Source: Phytoactinopolyspora endophytica (GTDB lineage: Bacteria; Actinomycetota; Actinomycetes; Jiangellales; Jiangellaceae). Taken from it: DNA of 5,642 nt. Shown here in pieces: positions 1 to 5,642 of the stretch. The notes under the pieces were generated by a model. The model was not told the DNA's origin, did no database searches, and saw only the letters and a list, made by a program, of their open reading frames with translations. The position numbers and the translations under genes are program-made. Position 1 is the stretch's first letter. Each line of letters begins with the position of its first letter. The DNA lies in contig NZ_ML142852.1 in the NCBI RefSeq assembly GCF_004138495.1, positions 80,312 through 85,953 on the forward strand, in the 5' to 3' direction.

Positions 1-1585
1 CAACGCTTACCTCCGGCACTGTCCGATCCAGATCACCCCCTTCACCGAGCACCATCTCTCGCTGCGCGGCATGACTCCGGACAGCGTGCCCGAGCCGGGG
101 CAACGCACCTTCCTGCACTACACGGCCAACCTCTCCTCGGGCGGCGACAGCTTCGAACTGGTCGACGTGGTCCACCCCGAGATCCTTCGGCTGGCTGAGC
201 GCGCGGCGGCGTGCATCCCGAGCGCGTACCACGCCGGCATCGACGTCCTTCTTGAACGTTTCGACGCAGCGCCGGAGGCACAACGCTGCATCTTGTGCGA
301 GATCAATCTCAACAACGAGATGCCGATCCACATCTTCCCGCTGTACGGCAAGCCCGTGGACACCGGCGACGAGACCGTCGAGGGCTACTTCTTCCGCGCC
401 CGGGACAGCATCGACTCCGGCCCGCACCGGCTCGATATGACGGCCGCCGTCGCGGACCGCCCGGCACAGAGCGCCGACGGCACAGAAGTCCCACGGCCCC
501 AGTCCGCTTGGTCACAGGAGGGCACGCTGTCCAGCGTCGCCAAGCGCCTCGCCGACATGTCCCCGGCCGCGGGCGCGTCCGACGAAGATGTCCGGGCCGG
601 CACGCCGCGTCGGCTCGACCAGTCCCAGCTGCGTACGGCGCTACAGGCCGCGGGGCTCGACCAGGTCCGCTTCCAGGGCAGACTCATTCACGGCGTCCAG
701 GATGACCACGACATCATCCTGGAGCGGAGTGGGATGACCATGTTCGCCGCGGCGCTCGGCGAGAACAGCTCCGCCTTCTACGAGTTGGCCCTGTCCGCCG
801 GATTGCCCACGGTTCGCTGGGCACGGTTCGCACGAGAAGACCTCGCCGGCGCACGCTCCCTGGTCGAGAGCGGACGCGGATCGTGGCAGGTGCAGCCCGC
901 TGTCCGCGACTCCCGCATCAGGCGACGGTTCAGGGTCGCCGACGTCGCCCGCCTCGACGAGGTGTGGGAGCGGCTGCAGACCGGCACGCGTGAGGTACTC
1001 CTGCGCCGGGTGCCGCGCGGCCTTGCCTGCAGTGTTCTCGCGGTGGAGGGCCAGCCGTGTGCAGCGGTGCTGGTCACGCCATTCGGTGTGACCGGTGACG
1101 GTGCCGCGTCCCTGGGCGAGCTGATCGAGAAGAAGCTGGCTGCCCGGGCGGAGCATCCGTACCTCCGACACCTCCCGGTCAGATCGTCGCTGCTCACGGA
1201 CGAGAGTCTCGCCCGCAAAAGCCTGCACCGAGACGATACGCCGGCCGCCGGCAAGACCGTCTGGCTGGCGCGCTCGCCGCTCAACGAGCTCGGGCCGGAC
1301 ACCTTCGGTTTCCAGGACTGCCCTTACCCTGAACCGGCCGACCTGGCCCGCAGGGCGCTCCAACTCATCGGGCATCGTTCGGTGGCCGCCGTCACATGCG
1401 TCAAGGACGATGGCGGCGCCGACGCCGGATGGGTGGTGTGGAACGTCGATCCCGATCCCGTGCTCGCGCGCTTCGCCTTCCCCTGGGCAGGCGACACAGG
1501 GCCGGTCTATTCGACGGCGGTGGACGGGCTGCTCTCCGGCCAGTACCACGCCTTGCCGCGCGCCAGTCGTCTTGCCGCGCGCTAA
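1..1585 (+). CDS. Tandem ATP-grasp domain protein, 5' end missing
   Basis: The frame is open from the first complete codon at base 2 to TAA at 1583-1585 (527 residues seen), so ATG 71 is an internal Met and the true start lies upstream. The first visible segment (bases 2 to about 400) resembles the C-terminal half of an ATP-grasp domain of the cyanophycin synthetase/bifunctional glutathione synthetase type. It has TPDSVP, ANLSSGGDS, VHPE, AGID (Asp at 242-244) and CEIN (Glu 299-301, Asn 305-307). Asp, Glu and Asn are the usual Mg-ATP ligands, so this module looks active. A polar, Ala/Pro/Ser-rich linker (about 403-620) follows, then a second complete module (about 620-1582). That module keeps the fold marks GVTGDGAASLGELIEKK and TPAAGKTVWL but not the ligands. 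ATP-grasp enzymes join a carboxylate to an amine or thiol through an acylphosphate; the substrates here cannot be read from sequence. No membrane segment is visible. Family assignment is firm; function is unknown. Confidence 0.85.
   Translation, partial: NAYLRHCPIQITPFTEHHLSLRGMTPDSVPEPGQRTFLHYTANLSSGGDSFELVDVVHPEILRLAERAAACIPSAYHAGIDVLLERFDAAPEAQRCILCEINLNNEMPIHIFPLYGKPVDTGDETVEGYFFRARDSIDSGPHRLDMTAAVADRPAQSADGTEVPRPQSAWSQEGTLSSVAKRLADMSPAAGASDEDVRAGTPRRLDQSQLRTALQAAGLDQVRFQGRLIHGVQDDHDIILERSGMTMFAAALGENSSAFYELALSAGLPTVRWARFAREDLAGARSLVESGRGSWQVQPAVRDSRIRRRFRVADVARLDEVWERLQTGTREVLLRRVPRGLACSVLAVEGQPCAAVLVTPFGVTGDGAASLGELIEKKLAARAEHPYLRHLPVRSSLLTDESLARKSLHRDDTPAAGKTVWLARSPLNELGPDTFGFQDCPYPEPADLARRALQLIGHRSVAAVTCVKDDGGADAGWVVWNVDPDPVLARFAFPWAGDTGPVYSTAVDGLLSGQYHALPRASRLAAR
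620..1582 (+). other. Second ATP-grasp module, apparently catalytically dead
   Basis: This protein segment aligns with the first module at a constant offset of 1152 bases over much of its length: YLRH at 8 and at 1160, and GGD at 140-148 against GPD at 1292-1300. The metal-ligand positions have changed. Asp 242-244 corresponds to Thr 1394-1396. After a three-residue gap, Glu 299-301 corresponds to Asn 1442-1444 and Asn 305-307 to Asp 1448-1450. The usual ATP-binding Lys of the VVVKP-like strand is Gln at 893-895, in WQVQP. The segment remains an intact reading frame, so it is a conserved pseudo-domain rather than decay. A structural or substrate-binding role is inferred. Confidence 0.65.
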
Positions 1586-1606
1586 TCGCCTTGGTCGCTA
1601 GTCTCA

Positions 1607-1677
1607 CACCACCCTCGGCAGCAGCAAGGTCGCGCAGAGTCAGACCGTACCCGGCCAGCTGGCGACATAGGGTGGTG
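1607..1677 (+). repeat. 9-bp inverted repeat pair in the gap before the dehydrogenase
   Basis: CACCACCCT at 1607-1615 is the exact reverse complement of AGGGTGGTG at 1669-1677, separated by 53 bases. A perfect 10-bp palindrome, GCCAGCTGGC, lies between the arms at 1654-1663. The right arm overlaps the TAGGGT -10 candidate. The pair could be an RNA stem at the end of the upstream transcript or two operator half-sites. No U-rich tract follows, so it is not a classical terminator. Arm identity is certain; function is not. Confidence 0.35.
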
Positions 1678-1682
1678 GCCGG
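1651..1682 (+). terminator. Possible hairpin terminator after the ATP-grasp gene
   Basis: CCGGCCA (1651-1657) and TGGCCGG (1676-1682) form a perfect 7-bp GC-rich stem with an 18-base loop. It starts 66 bases after the ATP-grasp stop codon. There is no U tract, although actinobacterial terminators often lack one. The large loop makes this a weak candidate. The right stem shares two bases with the neighbouring 9-bp inverted repeat. Confidence 0.25.
1668..1673 (+). promoter_or_regulatory. Weak -10 candidate for the dehydrogenase gene
   Basis: TAGGGT fits the actinobacterial TAnnnT pattern and would start transcription near 1680, giving a leader of about 100 bases with the Shine-Dalgarno sequence near its end. 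No recognisable -35 lies 16-18 bases upstream. TAGTCT at 1599-1604 and CATAGT at 1726-1731 are alternatives. The 193-base gap suggests independent transcription, but the exact promoter cannot be settled by eye. Confidence 0.2.
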
Positions 1683-1766
1683 CTCCGCACAGCGGGGCGG
1701 TCGTGGAACACACGTGGCCATCGGGCATAGTTGGCGGTCAGCGAGCGCTCGGCGCTGAAGGACTTC

Positions 1767-1773
1767 GAGGAGG
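1767..1773 (+). promoter_or_regulatory. Shine-Dalgarno sequence fixing the dehydrogenase start
   Basis: GAGGAGG lies five bases before ATG 1779. It is a near-perfect anti-16S match and decides the start against an in-frame TTG at 1731, which would add 16 residues ahead of the NAD-binding strand and has no such site upstream. Confidence 0.85.
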
Positions 1774-1778
1774 CAGGA

Positions 1779-3041
1779 ATGGTCGCGGATCTCGCTGTGA
1801 TCGGGCTCGGCTACGTCGGCTTACCGCTCGCCCAGGAGGCGACCCGGTCAGGGTTGACCGTGCTGGGCTTCGACATCAGCCAGGGGGTCGTCGACGAGCT
1901 CAACGCCGGGCGATCTCATGTCGACGATCTCGTCGACGGTGACATCGCCGAGATGCGGGCCGCCGGGTTCCGAGCCACCACGGACGCGGCCGAGCTCGCC
2001 ACCGCGTCCACTGTCGTCGTGTGTGTGCCCACGCCACTCTCCGACGAGGGCGGCCCGGACCTGCGTGCCGTGATCTCCGCGAGCGAAGCCATCGCCGGCC
2101 GGCTACGTGCCGGCATGCTGGTGATCCTCGAATCCACGACGTACCCGGGCACGACCGACGAGGTGGTCCGGCCGCTGCTCGAACGCACCGGCCTCGTCGC
2201 CGGCACCGACTTCCACCTGGCGTTCTCTCCGGAGCGTATCGATCCTGGCAACGCGACCTTCGGGATGAAGAACACACCGAAGGTCGTCGGTGGCCACACC
2301 GGGGCCTGCACGGCCGCCGCTGCCGCCTTCTACCGCCGTTTCGTCGACACCGTCGTCGAAGCCAAGAGCACGCGCGAGGCCGAGACCGCGAAGCTGCTGG
2401 AGAACACCTACCGGCACATCAACATCGCGCTGGTCAACGAGATGGCGATGTTCTGTCACGAGCTCGACATCGACCTCTGGGACGTGATCCGGCTGGCGTC
2501 GAGCAAGCCGTTCGGTTTCCAGCCGTTCTACCCGGGGCCCGGCGTCGGTGGGCACTGCATCCCTATCGATCCCAACTACCTGAGCCACAACGTCCGGGCA
2601 CGCCTGGGGTACCCGTTCCGGTTCGTCGAACTGGCCCAGGAGATCAACGCGACCATGCCGACCTACGTCGCTCAGCGGGTGCAGAACATCCTGAACCGGG
2701 ACCGGAAGGCGGTCAACGGCTCCAGGGTGCTCCTGCTCGGGGTGACGTACAAGCGCGACATCGCCGATCAGCGCGAGTCCCCGGCTGTACCGGTCGCGCG
2801 CCGGCTGCTGGCATTGGGTGCGGATGTGACCTTCCACGACCCGTACGTCCAGGAGTGGAACGTCAACGACGCCGTGCTGGAGCGGGTCGACGATCTCGAA
2901 CCCGCGCTGGCCACAGCCGACGTCGTGGTCGTTCTGCAGCACCACCGGGAGTACGACGGCGAGATGATCGCCAAGAACGCGGTCCGCGTGCTCGACACCC
3001 GCGGCTTCACACCGCCCTCCAGCACGGTCGAACACCTCTGA
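1779..3041 (+). CDS. Nucleotide-sugar 6-dehydrogenase, UDP-GlcNAc dehydrogenase type
   Basis: This 420-residue cytosolic protein belongs to the UDP-glucose/GDP-mannose dehydrogenase family, which oxidises C6 of a nucleotide sugar to the carboxylate with two NAD+. The N-terminal Rossmann domain has GLGYVGLP (9-16), Asp32 at the end of the second strand, VPTP (83-86), ESTTYPGTTDE (from Glu118) and FSPER (Glu152). The central domain has Lys205 and Asn209 in the AKLLENTYR region, and GGHCIPIDP with catalytic Cys260. The C-terminal domain has TYKRD (323-327) and RESP (332-335). All expected catalytic residues and the usual length are present. STTYPGTT, PFGFQPFYPGPG and GGHCIPIDP resemble WbpA-type UDP-N-acetylglucosamine dehydrogenases more than UDP-glucose enzymes, so UDP-GlcNAcA is the favoured product; UDP-ManNAc or UDP-Glc as substrate is not excluded. 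Codon 15 is TTA, the only in-frame TTA I found in the window. The glycosyltransferase follows 77 bases later. Confidence 0.93.
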   Translation: MVADLAVIGLGYVGLPLAQEATRSGLTVLGFDISQGVVDELNAGRSHVDDLVDGDIAEMRAAGFRATTDAAELATASTVVVCVPTPLSDEGGPDLRAVISASEAIAGRLRAGMLVILESTTYPGTTDEVVRPLLERTGLVAGTDFHLAFSPERIDPGNATFGMKNTPKVVGGHTGACTAAAAAFYRRFVDTVVEAKSTREAETAKLLENTYRHINIALVNEMAMFCHELDIDLWDVIRLASSKPFGFQPFYPGPGVGGHCIPIDPNYLSHNVRARLGYPFRFVELAQEINATMPTYVAQRVQNILNRDRKAVNGSRVLLLGVTYKRDIADQRESPAVPVARRLLALGADVTFHDPYVQEWNVNDAVLERVDDLEPALATADVVVVLQHHREYDGEMIAKNAVRVLDTRGFTPPSSTVEHL

Positions 3042-3050
3042 CCGTCCCTC

Positions 3051-3073
3051 CCTAAATGATCATGTCATTTAGG
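3051..3073 (+). repeat. Perfect 9-bp AT-rich hairpin: terminator or operator
   Basis: CCTAAATGA (3051-3059) and TCATTTAGG (3065-3073) are exact reverse complements around the 5-base loop TCATG. The element begins nine bases after the dehydrogenase stop and lies 46-68 bases upstream of the predicted glycosyltransferase transcription start. It is markedly more AT-rich than its surroundings. No U tract follows. It could end dehydrogenase transcription or bind a dimeric regulator of the downstream promoter; its distance would suit an upstream activator site. I do not recognise a specific regulator's motif. Confidence 0.6.
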
Positions 3074-3105
3074 CGACGCTGGGGATGTGGAGGCGGTGGA
3101 CGGGA

Positions 3106-3111
3106 TAGAGT
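3106..3111 (+). promoter_or_regulatory. -10 box for a leaderless glycosyltransferase transcript
   Basis: TAGAGT matches TAnnnT and is followed by seven bases and then GTG 3119, placing the start of transcription at or next to the start codon. No clear -35 hexamer is visible, which is common in actinobacteria. The arrangement is repeated at the acetoacetyl-CoA synthetase gene. Confidence 0.6.
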
Positions 3112-3118
3112 CTGGCGG

Positions 3119-4198
3119 GTGGACGTCCTTGTTCTGACGGTGGTGCACGACCCGGAGGACACCCGGATCCGGCACAAGCAGATCGCAGCCCTGCATGAAG
3201 CGGGTCACGAAGTGACGCTGGCGGCGCCGTTCAGCGGGTACGCGCGACCGGTGCCGAGCGAGTACCGCTCGATCGACATCCCGCGGGCGACGGGTCTCAG
3301 ACGGCTGGCGGCGCTCCGGGCCGCGCGGAACCTGCTGCGCCACCATGCCGCGGACTACGACGTCGTCCTCATGCACGACCCCGAGTTGCTGATCGCCGCC
3401 TCAGGCCTCGCGCACAAGGGTTTGGTGTGGGATGTGCACGAGGACACCGCGGCCGCCATCCGAATGAAACCGTGGCTACCCAAGCCGGTACGCCCCATGG
3501 CCACGGCTCTGATCCGAAACCTCGAGCGCCGGGCCGAGCGGCGAATGACGCTGTTGCTGGCCGAGGAAGGCTATGAACGACGCTTCGAGCGTGACCATCC
3601 GGTCATCCGCAACAGCGTCGTCGAGCCGGAGGATCTGGACATCGAGACCGGGAACCGGGTGGTCTACCTAGGCAGGATCACGATGGCGCGCGGCGCGGCC
3701 GAGATGGTCGAACTGGGACGGCGGATGTCGCCGGACGTACACGTCCACCTGATCGGCAACGCCGACGCCGACTGCGTTGGCCAGGTCCGCGCCGCACACG
3801 ACGCCGGGCATGTCCACTGGCACGGGTTCATGCCCAACGATCAGGCGCTGGCTCAGCTACCGGGTGCGCTGGCGGGGCTCAGCCTGCTGCATGACCAGCC
3901 GAACTACGCGCACTCCCGTCCGACGAAGATCCTGGAGTACATGGCCTACGGGTTGCCGGCGATCACCACACCGAACCCGGCCTCCGCCGAGCTCGTCGAG
4001 AAGCACGACTGCGGCGTCGTCGTCCCGTTCGGTGATGTGGATGCCATGGAGGCAGCGGTGAGGCGGCTCGCCACCGACCAGGCCGAGCGTGACCGGTTGG
4101 CCGCCGCCGGGAGGAAGGCCATCACCGGCCACTACAGCTGGGACGCCGACGCCGACCTGTTCATCCGGACGCTGGAGACGGTCGCCGCCAGGCACTGA
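3119..4198 (+). CDS. Glycosyltransferase family 4 (GT-B fold)
   Basis: This 359-residue protein should transfer a sugar from a nucleotide donor to a glycan or lipid-linked acceptor; donor and acceptor are unknown. The N-terminal domain opens directly with a beta strand (DVLVLTVVHDPEDTRI), as is normal for GT4. The hinge IRNSVVEPEDL leads to the donor-binding C-terminal domain. There, YLGRITMARG carries Arg186 and Arg191 where GT4 proteins usually have Arg and Lys. HSRPTKILEYMAYGLPAITT carries Lys270 and Glu273, the second acid of the EX7E motif. The first acid position is His265, as seen in some GT4 subgroups. No signal peptide or membrane helix is visible, so it probably works at the inner membrane face. 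GTG 3119 is chosen because ATG 3056 and 3062 lie within the hairpin and lack a Shine-Dalgarno sequence, while 3119 has a correctly placed -10 box. The in-frame extension from 3056 would add 21 Gly/Arg-rich residues foreign to the family. Confidence 0.9.
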   Translation: MDVLVLTVVHDPEDTRIRHKQIAALHEAGHEVTLAAPFSGYARPVPSEYRSIDIPRATGLRRLAALRAARNLLRHHAADYDVVLMHDPELLIAASGLAHKGLVWDVHEDTAAAIRMKPWLPKPVRPMATALIRNLERRAERRMTLLLAEEGYERRFERDHPVIRNSVVEPEDLDIETGNRVVYLGRITMARGAAEMVELGRRMSPDVHVHLIGNADADCVGQVRAAHDAGHVHWHGFMPNDQALAQLPGALAGLSLLHDQPNYAHSRPTKILEYMAYGLPAITTPNPASAELVEKHDCGVVVPFGDVDAMEAAVRRLATDQAERDRLAAAGRKAITGHYSWDADADLFIRTLETVAARH

Positions 4199-4359
4199 TC
4201 CATTCGGCCATGTCTGACGCCTCCGTCGCGCAGGGGTCAGGCCGGGCGCCGGTCACGCGGGTCGGTTTTACGCCGCCGGCGAGACGCCTGTGCGCGAGAC
4301 ACAACCGCGAGCTTCCGCCATGTGTGATCTGGCTGGTCCACCGCAGGCGGCACGACCGC

Positions 4360-4365
4360 TAGATT
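4360..4365 (+). promoter_or_regulatory. -10 box for a leaderless acetoacetyl-CoA synthetase transcript
   Basis: TAGATT matches TAnnnT and is followed by exactly seven bases and then ATG 4373, the same spacing as at the glycosyltransferase gene. The purine run AGGGAG (4366-4371) resembles a ribosome-binding site but sits one base from the ATG, too close to work, which favours leaderless initiation. No convincing -35 is seen. Confidence 0.6.
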
Positions 4366-4372
4366 AGGGAGC

Positions 4373-5642
4373 ATGGCTGAGCCCGAGGTTCTGTGGAAGC
4401 CGGAGCCGGAGAACGTCGCAGCGAGCCGGATCGCCCGCTTCCGGGACTGGCTGCGTGCACAGCAGATCGTCGACGTCCACGATTACGACGGCCTCTGGCG
4501 TTGGTCCGTCCAGGATCCTGCCGCGTTCTGGGACGCGCTGGCCCGCCACTTCGACGTGATCTTCCACGCCGAGCCGTCGCAGACGCTACCCGACCGTGCC
4601 ATGCCCGGTACCCGATGGTTCCCGGGCGCCACCCTGAACTACGCCGAGCACGCGCTGCGGCCGGGCGACGGCAAGTCCGATGACGACGTGGCGGTCATCT
4701 TCCGGCGCGAGGACGGGCTCCGTCGGACGCTTTCATACGGGGAGCTGCGCGCCCAGGTCGCCGCGGCGCGGTCGGCACTACGCGAGCTGGGGGTGGGCCG
4801 TGGAGACCGCGTCGTCGGGCTGGTCCCGAACTCCCCCGAGACGCTGGTCGCCTTCCTCGCCACCGCCAGTCTGGGAGCCATCTGGTCATCGTGCTCCCCC
4901 GACTTCGGGTTCCGGGCGGTGGCCGATCGGTTCGGTCAGCTGGAGCCCGTCGTTCTGGTGAGTATCGACGGATACGTCTACAACGGGCGAGAGCACCACG
5001 TCGACGACACCGTCGCCCGGCTGGAGTCGGCCATTCCCAGCCTGCGCGCCACCGTCGTCATCCCCTACCTGAGGGACGACGCGGCCGGTCCCGATCCGCG
5101 GGAGGCGGCGCCGGCCGACTCACGTAGCACACGTATCGGCTGGACGGAGTTGCTCGCCCGAGGACAGGGCGCCGCGCTCGAGTTCGATCCGGTGCCGTTC
5201 GACCATCCGTTGTGGGTCTTGTACTCGTCCGGGACCACCGGGCTGCCGAAGGGCATCGTCCATGGGCACGGTGGCATCACCGTAGAGCACATCAAGGCGA
5301 TGGCGCTGCATTTCGACGCCGGTCCTGGCGACCGCTTCTTCTGGTTCACCACCACCGGCTGGATGATGTGGAACTTCGTCGTCTCGGGCCTGCTCGTGGG
5401 CTCCGCCGTGGTGCTCTACGACGGCAGTCCCGGATATCCCGGAATGCACGGCCTCTGGGAGCTCGCCGCCGAGGAACGGGTCAACTACTTCGGCACATCG
5501 GCACCGTTCGTCCAGGCATGCTTGAAAGACGGACTGGCTCTCGGCCAGTACGACCTCTCCGAGCTGCGAGTGGTCGGATCGACGGGTGCGCCGCTCTCCG
5601 TCGACGGTTTCCGCTGGCTGACGGCCAATCTGGGTGCCGGCG
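4373..5642 (+). CDS. aacS: Acetoacetyl-CoA synthetase, 3' end missing
   Basis: The frame is open from ATG 4373 to the window edge (423 residues; the family usually has about 650). It belongs to the ANL adenylating superfamily and converts acetoacetate, ATP and CoA to acetoacetyl-CoA, AMP and diphosphate in the cytosol. The N-terminus has the family opening LWKPEPENVAASRIARF and the acetyl-CoA-synthetase-like segment WFPGATLNYAEH. The phosphate-binding motif YSSGTTGLPKG spans 284-294. The substrate-pocket segment FTTTGWMMWN includes Trp330, and GSTGAPLS starts at 402. The later adenylation motifs and the catalytic C-terminal Lys lie beyond the window. GWMMWN and GSTGAPLS favour acetoacetyl- over acetyl-CoA synthetase. 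The product could feed ketone-body or leucine-derived acetoacetate use, or polyhydroxyalkanoate and polyketide supply. Its own -10 box and the 174-base gap suggest it is separate from the glycan genes. Confidence 0.92.
   Translation, partial: MAEPEVLWKPEPENVAASRIARFRDWLRAQQIVDVHDYDGLWRWSVQDPAAFWDALARHFDVIFHAEPSQTLPDRAMPGTRWFPGATLNYAEHALRPGDGKSDDDVAVIFRREDGLRRTLSYGELRAQVAAARSALRELGVGRGDRVVGLVPNSPETLVAFLATASLGAIWSSCSPDFGFRAVADRFGQLEPVVLVSIDGYVYNGREHHVDDTVARLESAIPSLRATVVIPYLRDDAAGPDPREAAPADSRSTRIGWTELLARGQGAALEFDPVPFDHPLWVLYSSGTTGLPKGIVHGHGGITVEHIKAMALHFDAGPGDRFFWFTTTGWMMWNFVVSGLLVGSAVVLYDGSPGYPGMHGLWELAAEERVNYFGTSAPFVQACLKDGLALGQYDLSELRVVGSTGAPLSVDGFRWLTANLGAG

Noticed and set aside
641..1549. 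Long minus-strand open frame (302 codons) opposite the ATP-grasp gene
   Set aside because: It is a shadow of the plus-strand gene caused by high GC. Its translation is low-complexity and matches no fold I recognise, while the opposite strand has clear ATP-grasp motifs.
1731..1778. TTG start giving a 436-residue dehydrogenase
   Set aside because: The extension is not typical of the family, and a strong GAGGAGG lies five bases before ATG 1779.
1920..1937. Inverted repeat GTCGACGA-TC-TCGTCGAC within the dehydrogenase
   Set aside because: It encodes an Asp/Val-rich stretch and is readily explained by repeated GAC and GTC codons.
2103..3035. Long minus-strand open frame (310 codons) opposite the dehydrogenase
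   Set aside because: The plus strand carries every catalytic motif of the dehydrogenase; the reverse frame has no recognisable domain and no ribosome-binding site that I could see.
3056..3118. ATG 3056 or 3062 as the glycosyltransferase start
   Set aside because: No Shine-Dalgarno sequence precedes them, they lie in the hairpin, and the added residues are Gly/Arg-rich with no counterpart in GT4 proteins.
4215..4239. Imperfect hairpin TGACGCC / GGGGTCA as a terminator after the glycosyltransferase
   Set aside because: The stem has a mismatch, an 11-base loop and no U tract; nothing separates it from chance pairing in GC-rich DNA.
4207..4327. Near-identical 11-mers GCCATGTCTGA (4207) and GCCATGTGTGA (4317)
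   Set aside because: They are short, imperfect and 110 bases apart, with no further copies noticed; not enough to call a regulatory repeat.

Overview
The window looks like chromosomal DNA from a high-GC actinobacterium. Codon third positions are overwhelmingly G or C, one start codon is GTG, and two genes have a TAnnnT -10 box seven bases before the start codon, an arrangement typical of leaderless actinobacterial transcripts. A genus cannot be named from the sequence. All four genes are on the + strand. Two are cut by the window edges: an ATP-grasp gene on the left and an acetoacetyl-CoA synthetase gene on the right.

Layout: (1) 1-1585 is the 3' part of a large protein with two homologous ATP-grasp modules. 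The first keeps its metal ligands in the visible part. The second is complete but has lost them and is probably a pseudo-enzyme. (2) 1586-1778 is a 193-base gap with inverted repeats, a weak promoter candidate and a strong Shine-Dalgarno sequence. (3) 1779-3041 is a nucleotide-sugar 6-dehydrogenase of the UDP-GlcNAc dehydrogenase (WbpA-like) type. (4) 3042-3118 is a short gap holding a perfect 9-bp AT-rich hairpin and a -10 box. (5) 3119-4198 is a family 4 glycosyltransferase, probably leaderless from GTG 3119. (6) 4199-4372 is a gap with no convincing terminator, ending in a second -10 box. (7) 4373-5642 is the first 423 residues of acetoacetyl-CoA synthetase, again probably leaderless.

The dehydrogenase and the glycosyltransferase fit one glycan pathway: the first makes a nucleotide-activated uronic acid and the second could transfer a sugar. 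The ATP-grasp protein may belong to the same locus, for example by forming an amide or ester on a carboxylate, but this is inference. Acetoacetyl-CoA synthetase has its own apparent promoter and an unrelated role in acetoacetate activation, so it probably marks the edge of the glycan locus. The most unusual items are the degenerate second ATP-grasp module, the hairpin between dehydrogenase and glycosyltransferase, and the matching leaderless promoter geometry of two adjacent genes.
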